Shown here: positions 1 to 6,419 of the stretch, in pieces
Numbering within the stretch: the stretch's first letter is position 1
How the letters are laid out: each line of letters begins with the position of its first letter
Assembly (NCBI GenBank): GCA_014378965.1
Contig: JACMMR010000034.1
Span: 1 to 15,334 of the forward strand
Length of the DNA: 15,334 nucleotides
Reading direction: 5' to 3'
Source: Candidatus Parcubacteria bacterium
GTDB lineage: Bacteria; Patescibacteriota; Minisyncoccia; Phycocordibacterales; CAIZLB01
Position numbers and translations under genes: made by a program
Notes under the pieces: model-generated
Database searches by the model: none
What the model was told of the DNA's origin: nothing
The model's input: the letters and a program-made list of their open reading frames with translations, nothing else

Positions 1-374
1 CCATTTTTTACATTTTCTATTTTTGTAATTGAATACACTGGGCATAATTTTTTAATGAATTCATTTACCAAATCATGATTAACTGTGAATTTTGTTAGTT
101 CTATATCTTTGTCTGGTATATCAAATCTAATATGTTCATCGATAATAAGTTCTGGAATCAGGAGTGATAACTCTAAAGCCACATATCGAAGACCATGAGC
201 ATAGGGTCCACGGTCTGGAGTAATCTTAATATCATAGATAAAATCATCTTCTTTTTCCTCAAGCGATTCTATTTCAAAAGCATGCATGGTAAGAAGCTCT
301 CCGATCTCTTTTGGAGATGGTAAAATCTCGGGGTTTTTATAGTATGTGGTCAACCAGTTATGTGAAATAAGCAT
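1..374 (-). CDS. pheT: Phenylalanyl-tRNA synthetase beta subunit, N-terminal part (runs off the window)
   Basis: Reading the minus strand from ATG at 374 gives 124 open codons to the window edge, beginning MLISHNWLTTYY and continuing with EIGELLTMHAFEIESLEE and DIKITPDRGPYAHGLRYVALEL. The S-x-N-W-L start, the 'elLTMhaFEieSle' stretch and the 'D-I-K-ITPDR' segment are the usual N-terminal signature of bacterial PheT. The beta subunit pairs with PheS to charge tRNA-Phe; the visible part precedes the B3/B4 editing and core domains. No Shine-Dalgarno is present: an extended -10 ends 7 bases before the ATG, so the mRNA is probably leaderless. pheS lies upstream on the same strand but is separated by 637 bases and its own terminator, so pheT is not simply cotranscribed with it. 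Identification is firm; only the 5' fifth or less of the gene is visible. Confidence 0.87.
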   Translation of the reverse strand, partial: MLISHNWLTTYYKNPEILPSPKEIGELLTMHAFEIESLEEKEDDFIYDIKITPDRGPYAHGLRYVALELSLLIPELIIDEHIRFDIPDKDIELTKFTVNHDLVNEFIKKLCPVYSITKIENVKN

Positions 375-380
375 AGTATT

Positions 381-409
381 AGAGTACCAGACAAGGTTTT
401 TATTGTAAA
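381..409 (-). promoter_or_regulatory. pheT promoter with extended -10, leaderless
   Basis: On the minus strand TTTACA (409-404), a 17-base spacer and TACTCT (386-381) preceded by TGG form a sigma-70-like promoter with an extended -10. The -10 ends 7 bases from the pheT ATG, so transcription would start at or next to the start codon. Confidence 0.55.
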
Positions 410-420
410 TCGTAAGGGGC

Positions 421-448
421 TTGACTTATTTTTGAAAGGTGCTATTGT
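421..448 (+). promoter_or_regulatory. Promoter of plus-strand RNA 1
   Basis: TTGACT (421-426), 16-base spacer, TATTGT (443-448) with an extended TGC just before the -10. The sequence around it (TTGAC..ATTTTTgaAAGGTGcTATtGTAT) resembles the next two promoters at 570-597 and 777-804. Confidence 0.55.
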
Positions 449-454
449 ATAAAA

Positions 455-567
455 GTCTTGCAACCTAATAAATTTGAAGATTGTTAAAAACCCATTTCAA
501 TCAAACATAGGTTAGTTAGACCCCCCCATCCCGAGAAGACTGCAGCCACAGTTTTCTCGGGATTTTT
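455..567 (+). ncRNA. Candidate small RNA 1 of a three-unit plus-strand array
   Basis: A promoter at 421-448 and an intrinsic terminator at 530-567 frame a transcript of about 113 bases with no convincing reading frame. AACCTA (462-467) pairs perfectly with TAGGTT (508-513), and inside it GATTG (478-482) can pair with CAATC, making a long interrupted hairpin. Between this and the terminator lies a run of seven C (521-527), a kind of single-stranded C-rich patch that other bacterial sRNAs use for base pairing. It belongs to no RNA family I recognise. The unit runs opposite to pheT and pheS and does not overlap either. Function unknown; transcription is inferred only from the promoter/terminator pair. 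Confidence 0.45.
530..567 (+). terminator. Intrinsic terminator of RNA 1
   Basis: Stem CCCGAGAAGAC (530-540) with GTTTTCTCGGG (551-561), 11 bp allowing one G-U pair, loop of 10, followed by ATTTTT. There is no T tract on the minus side, so it acts on plus-strand transcripts. Confidence 0.7.
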
Positions 568-569
568 AC

Positions 570-597
570 TTGCATAATTTTTTCATAGGTGTATAAT
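570..597 (+). promoter_or_regulatory. Promoter of plus-strand RNA 2
   Basis: TTGCAT (570-575), 16-base spacer, perfect TATAAT (592-597). It follows the RNA 1 terminator within a few bases and shares the TTGCA..ATTTTTT..TAGGT..TATA layout with the promoter of RNA 3. Confidence 0.6.
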
Positions 598-603
598 AAT
601 TGA

Positions 604-773
604 GTAACACTTCCCCAGCAGGAAAAGTTACATACCGGAACAGAAATTATTCAGTTCCACTTGCACATTCTCTTGTATGATATTTAAAATCGTTAGTTTG
701 GCCTGTGCACTCTCTCTCGATTTTAAATCTCTTACAAAACTCCGCCCCTTCTCTCTTGAGTCGGGCGGTTTTT
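604..773 (+). ncRNA. Candidate small RNA 2 of the plus-strand array, possible pseudoknot
   Basis: About 170 bases between the promoter at 570-597 and the terminator at 742-773. Visible helices: GTAAC (604-608) with GTTAC (627-631), closing an inner TTCC/GGAA; GGAAC (637-641) with GTTCC (654-658); and a perfect 11-bp helix ATTTAAAATCG (682-692) with CGATTTTAAAT (718-728). GCACA (663-667) can pair with TGTGC (704-708), which lies in the loop of the 11-bp helix, giving an H-type pseudoknot. No ORF of note. The size is similar to 6S RNA, but I see no long closing stem joining the two ends, so I do not assign it. Several perfect helices plus good flanking signals make this the best-supported RNA of the array. 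Confidence 0.5.
742..773 (+). terminator. Intrinsic terminator of RNA 2
   Basis: CCGCCC (742-747) pairs with GGGCGG (763-768), followed directly by TTTTT. GC-rich 6-bp stem with a long loop; plus-strand orientation. Confidence 0.65.
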
Positions 774-776
774 CAT

Positions 777-804
777 TTGCAATTTTTTATCTTAGGTATA
801 TAGT
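777..804 (+). promoter_or_regulatory. Promoter of plus-strand RNA 3
   Basis: TTGCAA (777-782), 16-base spacer, TATAGT (799-804). The sequence is clearly related to the RNA 2 promoter, as if the promoter region had been duplicated. Confidence 0.55.
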
Positions 805-810
805 ATTTAA

Positions 811-921
811 GTAGCTCCTTGATGTTAACATATTGTCATGACCATGGAACCAAAAGGAGTTTATATTGAGATCATTTGATAATGTTTAATCCCGGGGAGC
901 GGCTACTCCCCGGGATTTTTT
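811..921 (+). ncRNA. Candidate small RNA 3 of the plus-strand array
   Basis: Promoter at 777-804 and a very strong terminator at 891-921 frame about 111 bases. CTCCTT (815-820) can pair with AAGGAG (854-859), enclosing palindromes ATGTTAACAT and GTCATGAC. A 13-codon frame (838-879, starting MTMEPKGVY) lies inside but has no ribosome-binding site and may be chance. The AAGGAG core would be sequestered in the first helix. No known RNA family recognised. Confidence 0.45.
891..921 (+). terminator. Strong intrinsic terminator of RNA 3
   Basis: Perfect 9-bp stem CCCGGGGAG (891-899) with CTCCCCGGG (906-914), 6-base loop, then ATTTTTT. The most convincing terminator in the window. Confidence 0.85.
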
Positions 922-961
922 ATATGCAAAATCTTGCACTACATTGTTTTTAAAACTGAAT

Positions 962-1000
962 AAAAAAAGAGCCAGACTTTTTCGTCTAGCATTTTTTTTA
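962..1000 (-). terminator. Terminator downstream of pheS, probably bidirectional
   Basis: GCCAGAC (971-977) pairs with GTCTAGC (984-990) with one mismatch around a 6-base loop. A-rich sequence (962-968) and T-rich sequence (992-999) flank it, so both strands show a stem followed by a U tract. It starts 12 bases past the pheS stop, so its main job is likely ending the pheS transcript. Confidence 0.7.
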
Positions 1001-1011
1001 CGAAGGTTTGT

Positions 1012-1743
1012 TTAAAACCATCTACTAAATCTCACATCCCCGCTCGACATATCTCTGATATCATCAATTCCGTATTTCAACATTACAACTCTCTCTAAAC
1101 CAATACCAAATGCAAAGCCTGTATATTTTTTAATATCATCTTTATCCATCTTTTCATTATCTTTAAATCCATGGGCTAACACTTCTGGATGGATCAATCC
1201 TCCTCCACACACCTCTAACCATTTATCTTTCCAAAAGATATCAACCTCAAACCCTGGTTTTACGAATGGAAAATAACTTGATCTGAACCGAACCTGAATA
1301 TCGTCACCAAAGAATTTTTTGAATGCATACCTTAAGGTATTTTTTAAATCAGCCATAGAAACGTTTTCACTAACAAATAATCCTTCAAGCTGATGGAACT
1401 CTGCCTCATGGGTCGCGTCAGTCGCTTCATTTCTAAACACCTTTCCAGCAGAAATAATTTTTATAGGAGGCACTTGTTCATTCATGCACTTTATCTGCGA
1501 ATTAGAAGTATGTGTTCTTGGAAGAATTCTTTCCATCGATCCTGACTTTTCTAGTCTCTCAAAATTTTTAGGTAACCAAAATGTATCTTGTGAATCACGT
1601 GCAGGGTGATCTTTGGCAACTCGAAGCGCATCAAAGATTTTCCATTCAGTATCAATCTCTGGACCATTATAAAAATCAAATCCAAGTTCTTTGAAAATAT
1701 CTATGAATTCGTATATTGTTTGTGAAGTTGGATGTAAACTCAT
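1012..1743 (-). CDS. pheS: Phenylalanyl-tRNA synthetase alpha subunit, catalytic core only
   Basis: Class II aminoacyl-tRNA synthetase alpha subunit that activates phenylalanine and transfers it to tRNA-Phe with PheT in the cytoplasm. The 243-residue protein has all three class II motifs: the N-terminal HPTSQ / ELGFDFYNGPEI / DHPARDSQDTFW region (4-56), motif 2 with FRNEATDATHEAEFHQLEG (103-121), the substrate region YFPFVKPGFEVD (157-168), and motif 3 AFGIGLERVVMLKYGIDDIR (211-230). Typical bacterial PheS is about 330-350 residues and begins with a coiled-coil tRNA-binding arm of roughly 85-100 residues; here that arm is missing, because the upstream thioredoxin-like gene ends only 9 bases before this ATG. 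The region before the start has an AAGG about 12 bases away, too far to be a good Shine-Dalgarno. It is probably cotranscribed with the upstream gene. Very sure of the identity. Confidence 0.95.
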   Translation of the reverse strand: MSLHPTSQTIYEFIDIFKELGFDFYNGPEIDTEWKIFDALRVAKDHPARDSQDTFWLPKNFERLEKSGSMERILPRTHTSNSQIKCMNEQVPPIKIISAGKVFRNEATDATHEAEFHQLEGLFVSENVSMADLKNTLRYAFKKFFGDDIQVRFRSSYFPFVKPGFEVDIFWKDKWLEVCGGGLIHPEVLAHGFKDNEKMDKDDIKKYTGFAFGIGLERVVMLKYGIDDIRDMSSGDVRFSRWF

Positions 1744-1752
1744 ACTTTTATT

Positions 1753-2466
1753 TTACCTTTTTTTTGTTGTTGTTGCTTTGGTGGTTGTCGATGTTGTAGT
1801 TGCTGTAACACCATTTGTTGCTTTCCAAGTTTTTATTTCAGGAATATATGACTCTATCTTTGATACATCCTGGTATCCTGTGTAGGTTTTTTCATTGATC
1901 ACCAAACTAGGACTTTGTGTTATTTTAAAGATAGATAGTAATGTATCAAGAGCAGGGTTATCTGATTTTTTATCAAGATAATATACTCTAATCTCAGGAT
2001 AATCAGAAATTATTTTATCAAGAATAATTGATTGTTTTGCACAATCCGCACAATCAGTGTCATAAAAATAAAGAATCGATACAGTATTTTTTTTACATCG
2101 ATCATGGAATTCTTTTGCAAGTAAGTAGTCTTTTATTTGTAACAACGAATAATATTTTTTTAAAGAAATAACATCATCATTTTCATATCCCAATTGGTTC
2201 TCTAATGATTTTATTTTCAATGCAACATTGTTCAAGTCAACATTAAAACCTATATCACTATCTTTATTATCTACAATATGCTCACATGACGTTTTTTGTA
2301 GTAACGAGAATCTTGTTTCAACGGAAAGTATGTCTAGATTTATTCTACTTTCAAGGTCTCGAAGTGATTGAACTTTTTTATCACTGAAGACATTTGAGAG
2401 CCATATTGAGAAGAAAAATATAGCTAAAGTGATTATGAAGGTGTAGATATATCGTTTTTTATTCAT
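1753..2466 (-). CDS. Membrane-anchored thioredoxin-like protein with Thr-rich tail
   Basis: From ATG at 2466 the product has 237 residues: a short basic start (MNKKRYIY), one membrane segment (about residues 8-26, TFIITLAIFFFSIWLSNVF), a linker with helical, charged stretches, then a thioredoxin-like domain with FYDTDCADCAKQSIILDKI, whose C-A-D-C is the redox CXXC, and a cis-Pro-like TQSPSLVINEKTYTGY. It ends in low-complexity Thr/Lys (TATTTSTTTKATTTKKR). I infer an extracytoplasmic disulfide oxidoreductase or redox sensor tethered to the membrane. The frame is open up to 2616, but that would overlap the glycosyltransferase end and add a second hydrophobic stretch; the 2466 start follows a TATACT -10 at the leaderless distance and is preferred. 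It is followed 9 bases later by pheS. Specific substrate unknown. Confidence 0.75.
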   Translation of the reverse strand: MNKKRYIYTFIITLAIFFFSIWLSNVFSDKKVQSLRDLESRINLDILSVETRFSLLQKTSCEHIVDNKDSDIGFNVDLNNVALKIKSLENQLGYENDDVISLKKYYSLLQIKDYLLAKEFHDRCKKNTVSILYFYDTDCADCAKQSIILDKIISDYPEIRVYYLDKKSDNPALDTLLSIFKITQSPSLVINEKTYTGYQDVSKIESYIPEIKTWKATNGVTATTTSTTTKATTTKKR

Positions 2467-2472
2467 AGTATT

Positions 2473-2478
2473 AGTATA
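2473..2478 (-). promoter_or_regulatory. -10 element of the thioredoxin-like gene, leaderless
   Basis: TATACT on the minus strand followed by AATACT and the ATG at 2466. The eleven bases before and at the start (CTAATACTATG) are the same as at pheT. No good -35 is visible, so this is a weaker call than the pheT promoter. Confidence 0.4.
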
Positions 2479-2491
2479 CAGACTTTTTAAT

Positions 2492-3736
2492 TTATCGCCA
2501 CAGTACTTTCTTTTTAACAATACTGTTATATATAGACTTAAGAACCCATATTGGAGCCAAGAAAGAAAACATGAAGAGAAAATATGGAATATTCCAAAAG
2601 TTTTTCTTTGATACATTTGATATTTCTCTACCGAAAAAATACTGCAATATTACACTAATATAGAGAAACATAGCCATAATCACATAAATTTTTGTATTAA
2701 TAAAAAAAGTATCAAATGTTGGGAACTTTAATTGACCAATACCAACTAAATATATTTTGTATACCGTTTCCATGATTGAAAGAATAACTTTGTAAACTGA
2801 GTAAACAAAAACAAACAATAAGATAATATAAGTAAACAAAGTCATAGGTAATGTAAACACTCCAAAGTTCTTGTATTTTCTGTTAAACAACATAGCTTTA
2901 TAGTCCAACATGTTCATTATAAAACCATATGACCAGCGGAGTCTTTGCTTATATAATTTTTTAATAGTATCAGGACCCTTAGTCCAAACTATGGCGTCAT
3001 GGGCATGACGAACTTTCAATCCTGCTTTTTGCATACGAATAGTTAATTCGATGTCTTCTAAGTTGTGCGCATTCTTATACCCTCCTACAATATCAAACAC
3101 TTCTTTTCTAAAAACAGAGAAGGCACCTGGAACAACAAAAACCGCATCTGCTAAGCCGAGCATCTTTTTAGTAAAAGAAAAAATTTCATATTCTATTTCC
3201 TGAGCTTTTTGAACAATTGTTTTTGGTTTATCTATGAGCACTGTTCCACCAAGGGCCATAAGTGCTTTATCTTTCATGAAATAGTGAGCAGCCTTTTTCA
3301 TAGCTTCAGGATTTATTTTTGTATCAGCATCGTAAGAAACAACTAGTTCAGTTTTCAAAAAATTAAGTGCATGATTTAATGCAGAGTGTTTCCCCCCATT
3401 TTCCTTTGTTAGAAGTGTTATTTGCACATGACCTGCAAATTGTTGTAAATTTTTCCACGTATCATCCGTCGATCCGTCGTCAACAGCAATTATATGAAAT
3501 TTATCTTTTGGATAATCTAAATTTAAAACTGAATTCAAAGTGGCTAAAACTGAGTCCTCTTCATTCCAACATGGTATCAAAAAAGTTACAGATGGATATT
3601 CATGATCTAATATCTCTTTTTCTTCTTCTTTCTTTGGTTCTATAGCACTTTCAAAAAAAACTAAAAGAAAAAAAACTTGAATATATATAGCTATAAACAA
3701 AAGTGAGGTATATACAATGTCGAATGAATTTAACAT
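2492..3736 (-). CDS. Processive family 2 glycosyltransferase (polysaccharide synthase-like)
   Basis: A 414-residue membrane protein of the GT2 family. The N-terminal membrane segment (about 8-29) is followed by the cytoplasmic GT-A domain with FLIPCWNEED (52-61), the UDP-binding DDGSTDDT (86-93), the metal-binding DAD (136-138), the base-region LED (226-228) and QRLRW (264-268). The last is the QxxRW motif of processive synthases such as cellulose, hyaluronan and poly-GlcNAc synthases. Three or four hydrophobic segments follow (about 295-320, 350-370, 382-408). It likely polymerises a UDP-sugar and passes it across the membrane, for a capsule, exopolysaccharide or pilus-associated glycan; the sugar cannot be told from sequence. 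It starts 19 bases after the pseudopilin stop but has its own promoter inside that gene's end. Family assignment is firm; product is open. Confidence 0.88.
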   Translation of the reverse strand: MLNSFDIVYTSLLFIAIYIQVFFLLVFFESAIEPKKEEEKEILDHEYPSVTFLIPCWNEEDSVLATLNSVLNLDYPKDKFHIIAVDDGSTDDTWKNLQQFAGHVQITLLTKENGGKHSALNHALNFLKTELVVSYDADTKINPEAMKKAAHYFMKDKALMALGGTVLIDKPKTIVQKAQEIEYEIFSFTKKMLGLADAVFVVPGAFSVFRKEVFDIVGGYKNAHNLEDIELTIRMQKAGLKVRHAHDAIVWTKGPDTIKKLYKQRLRWSYGFIMNMLDYKAMLFNRKYKNFGVFTLPMTLFTYIILLFVFVYSVYKVILSIMETVYKIYLVGIGQLKFPTFDTFFINTKIYVIMAMFLYISVILQYFFGREISNVSKKNFWNIPYFLFMFSFLAPIWVLKSIYNSIVKKKVLWR

Positions 3737-3749
3737 AGTCTTGCGTTAG

Positions 3750-3778
3750 AATATATCACAAATTTTGGTTTATAACAA
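3750..3778 (-). promoter_or_regulatory. Promoter of the glycosyltransferase gene, inside the pseudopilin 3' end
   Basis: Minus strand TTGTTA (3778-3773), 17-base spacer, TATATT (3755-3750) preceded by TGA (extended -10). Transcription would begin about 7 bases before the ATG at 3736, leaving no room for a Shine-Dalgarno. Confidence 0.5.
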
Positions 3779-4223
3779 TTAAATATTCTGTAAGAACCTG
3801 TAGTTTTCTTCTATTATCAAACCAAGAAATCTCAATTTTTAAAACTCGACCATTATCAAATAATTGAAGATTATATCCCTCAAAATTTATATACTGAATT
3901 GGAGTTACGGTTTTATTACTATATACATTTTGAATATGTTTTTGATCTAACTTTTGGGTCAAAATCTGTTTGTTATTTTTATCGAAAAAATTCAGATTTT
4001 TATTTGTTATGGTTATATGCGATTTGTAGAGATATTGCTGTAGTATAGTAAGGTTTTCATACACTTGGTTTTTAACATAATAGTTCTGATTATTATTTTG
4101 TACAATTTTTTGTAAGTAAAAAACTGATGACATTATCATTAAAAATATCATACTAAAGATACTCATATATAAAATAAGCTCTATCAATGTTAGGCCTTTA
4201 TTTTTCAAATTTATTTGAGCCAT
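3756..4223 (-). CDS. Minor type IV pseudopilin
   Basis: 155 residues. The N-terminus MAQINLKNKGLTLIELILYM carries the prepilin peptidase motif G-LTLIE (cleavage after G10, Leu then becomes the N-methylated residue, Glu at +5) followed by a roughly 20-residue hydrophobic helix ending about residue 31. The rest is a small, Asn/Gln/Lys-rich ectodomain of mainly predicted beta structure with YINFEGYNLQLFDNGRVLKIEISWFD, reminiscent of GspJ/PilW-type minor pilins. Its start overlaps the end of the preceding pseudopilin gene by 13 bases, so the two are translationally coupled. It likely sits at or near the pilus tip. No prepilin peptidase is encoded in the window. Confidence 0.8.
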   Translation of the reverse strand: MAQINLKNKGLTLIELILYMSIFSMIFLMIMSSVFYLQKIVQNNNQNYYVKNQVYENLTILQQYLYKSHITITNKNLNFFDKNNKQILTQKLDQKHIQNVYSNKTVTPIQYINFEGYNLQLFDNGRVLKIEISWFDNRRKLQVLTEYLIVINQNL

Positions 4224-5368
4224 AGAATATTTGGTTGATTATTGATAAGTATTGAAAATAAAAAACCATTTTCAAAGCAATTATATGAACTGACTCTGTC
4301 TGGTAAATCTATTTTTTTTAATGGATGCAATTGCTTATCATACATTTGGAATTCGTCATGCTCTGCTGATGAAAGAATAAGTATATTTTGATCAACACTC
4401 TGAATAAAATCTATACTTCCATATGCTTTATATTTATTTATATAATTAAGAACAAGATTTTTGATTTCTAGGAAAAATAATTCAAAACTTGCCACCGTTC
4501 TACCGAGATATACGTATGGTTCTAAATAATATACGCTTTTTCCGTTTCCTAGAGAAAGTGGTGCATCGTAGACAAAGGTAAGATTAAAACTTGTATCAAA
4601 GACAAAGAGTTCAGTATCAGAAGCATTGGCTATAAATATATTTCCTTGATTTTCATAAATGTCTGAAACCTGTCCACCAAACTCTATGGTCTTTAGCGGT
4701 AATTTTGGAATATTGTTTTGATCGAGCGGTAAAACAAATAATTCTCCTCCACTATTATTTTTTTCTGTACCTATAAGTAAATTTGTATTAAATAGATAAA
4801 CTTTTTTGGGTACAGCTCCAGAAGAATGCAAACTATCAATCTTTATATCTCCAACTTGAGAGAAAGATGTATTGTTTAGATTTATTTTTAAAATTTTGAC
4901 ATGACTATTTATACTCGTATTTAATAGGTACATAAAATTATCATGTAAAAGAGAATCGTTTATTCCAGGACCAATATCCATCGATTGCAGCAAGGTCAAA
5001 TTAATTTGATTTGCTGATACTTTAAAATCGAACAAAAAAATATCTTTTTCTGTAGTGGAAGCTGAATTGGTGGTAATCAGTAATTTATTTTTGTTAAAAA
5101 TTTGTAAACTCGTTATTGGTGTGGAGGTTGAAATATATGCACTCATATTTAATGTTTGGATAATAGACATATTTGATAGTTGATTTTCGTCAAGATGACA
5201 ATATTTATTTGAATAATTATAATCAGTGAGCATAAATGGTTTACTATTTACTAATTTATTTTTAAGCATAATTGTTGAAATAAAATAAAACATAAATGAA
5301 AACATGATAGCCAATATCGCTAATGAGATAATTATTTCTATTAAACTAAATCCTTTAGAAGTGGGCAT
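4211..5368 (-). CDS. Pseudopilin with large repeat-rich, probably beta-propeller ectodomain
   Basis: 385 residues. MPTSKGFSLIEIIISLAILAIMFSFMFYF has the prepilin motif G6-FSLIE and a hydrophobic pilin helix. Unlike ordinary pilins (130-180 residues), about 300 further residues follow, made of repeats of roughly 40-50 residues in which a hydrophobic strand pair such as NFMYLLNTSINSHVKILKI, NIFIANASDTELFVFDTSF, YVYLGRTVASFELFFLEI or ILILSSAEHDEFQMYDKQ alternates with a turn. This pattern (x-hydrophobic-I/V/L-A/N..elfvfD) is like LVIVD/beta-propeller blades. I infer a tip pseudopilin displaying a propeller, for adhesion or ligand binding. It begins one base after pilC stops and overlaps the next pseudopilin by 13 bases. 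The pilin N-terminus is certain; the propeller fold is inference. Confidence 0.8.
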   Translation of the reverse strand: MPTSKGFSLIEIIISLAILAIMFSFMFYFISTIMLKNKLVNSKPFMLTDYNYSNKYCHLDENQLSNMSIIQTLNMSAYISTSTPITSLQIFNKNKLLITTNSASTTEKDIFLFDFKVSANQINLTLLQSMDIGPGINDSLLHDNFMYLLNTSINSHVKILKINLNNTSFSQVGDIKIDSLHSSGAVPKKVYLFNTNLLIGTEKNNSGGELFVLPLDQNNIPKLPLKTIEFGGQVSDIYENQGNIFIANASDTELFVFDTSFNLTFVYDAPLSLGNGKSVYYLEPYVYLGRTVASFELFFLEIKNLVLNYINKYKAYGSIDFIQSVDQNILILSSAEHDEFQMYDKQLHPLKKIDLPDRVSSYNCFENGFLFSILINNQPNILWLK

Positions 5369-5369
5369 A

Positions 5370-6419
5370 TTATTGTAATGATTGCGTTAATTGATACATA
5401 GGTAAAATTATTGAGATGCAGATAACGAGCACAATAATTCCAACAAAAATTATCAACATCGGTTCAACCATTCTCTGAAATCGCTCAAAGGCATTAAATA
5501 AATTTTCTTTAATATTTGTATGACAAATTCCAAAGACCTCAGTAAAAGTACCGGTTTTTTCACCTGACTCAATGATTGATTCCCAATCTTTAATTTTTTT
5601 ATATACTGGTTTATCTAATAATCTTAACGATTGAGCACAAGTGTTTCCCTTATGGACTGAGGTTTGTACTTTTTCAAATTGCACTTTTAGGTCTGGATCG
5701 TTTACAGATTCTGAAGCAAATAATAACGCATCAGAAATTGTGATACCAGAATCCATAGACATATGTACTACTTTAAGCCATTTTTCTATATGCCAATAAA
5801 AGTAAATCTCCTTTACATATAAAAGTTTTGATAAGGTAATTCTTCTTAATTGAGATATGTAATGTAAAACAAAACGGGTATTCTTAAAATAAATAAATGC
5901 AAAAGATAATACAAAAACTGAAATCAAATCTATATACCAATATTGGATTAGATGTTCACTCAAAAAAATTATAACTTTTGTAGTTATGGGTAAGTTTTTT
6001 AAATCTTTAAACAATGGTGCAATTTTTGGAATAATTACAAGTAAAATTAATAAGAGTAACGCAAAGGTCATACAGAGTACAAGTATTGGATATATAAATG
6101 CATTAATTAATTTTTCTTTTTGCACCTGTTGATCTTTGAGGAGATTGCTAAGTGATAAAAATATATTATCTATATTTCCTGTTTGCTCCGCAACTCGGAT
6201 AAATGATATTTCAGTTTTTGAGAAGCAGGTATTGAAATCTATATCTGATAAAATATCGGATAATTTTAAACCACTATCCACCTCTTGATGGATTTGCATT
6301 GTCTCCTGACAATCACTAGCGATCTTTGTAGCACTAGATAAGGATTGACCTGACTTTAGGTAATAGTAATTCTTCTTATACCATAGTGATCTATATTGTA
6401 AATTTTTAATTTTAATCAT
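5370..6419 (-). CDS. pilC: Type IV pilus inner-membrane platform protein (PilC/GspF family)
   Basis: 349 residues with two copies of the T2SSF cytoplasmic helical domain and three membrane segments. The first copy includes FIRVAEQTGNIDNIFLSLS (about 74-92) and leads into the membrane segment YPILVLCMTFALLLLILLVIIPKIAPLF. A second segment (about 160-178) precedes the second copy with MSMDSGITISDALLFA and ESGEKTGTFTEVF, ending in the final segment VEPMLIIFVGIIVLVICISIILPMYQL, typical of the family. PilC sits at the base of the pilus and couples the assembly ATPase to pilin insertion. Its ATG overlaps the ATPase stop by 4 bases (ATGA), so translation is coupled. The protein is somewhat shorter than the usual roughly 400 residues, mostly at the N-terminus. 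No Shine-Dalgarno. Confidence 0.9.
   Translation of the reverse strand: MIKIKNLQYRSLWYKKNYYYLKSGQSLSSATKIASDCQETMQIHQEVDSGLKLSDILSDIDFNTCFSKTEISFIRVAEQTGNIDNIFLSLSNLLKDQQVQKEKLINAFIYPILVLCMTFALLLLILLVIIPKIAPLFKDLKNLPITTKVIIFLSEHLIQYWYIDLISVFVLSFAFIYFKNTRFVLHYISQLRRITLSKLLYVKEIYFYWHIEKWLKVVHMSMDSGITISDALLFASESVNDPDLKVQFEKVQTSVHKGNTCAQSLRLLDKPVYKKIKDWESIIESGEKTGTFTEVFGICHTNIKENLFNAFERFQRMVEPMLIIFVGIIVLVICISIILPMYQLTQSLQ

Noticed and set aside
604..773. RNA 2 as 6S, SRP or tmRNA
   Set aside because: It lacks the long end-to-end stem of 6S, the GGAAGG/AGCAGCC core of SRP RNA, and the size and tRNA-like end of tmRNA.
1691..1885. Plus-strand open frame of 64 codons rich in Val
   Set aside because: It is the reverse of the Thr-rich repeat tail and the pheS start; its composition follows from the other strand.
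2467..2616. Extension of the thioredoxin-like gene to an upstream ATG at 2616
   Set aside because: It would overlap the 3' end of the glycosyltransferase by 125 bases and mirrors that gene in another frame; the ATG at 2466 has a -10 at the right distance and gives a clean membrane anchor.
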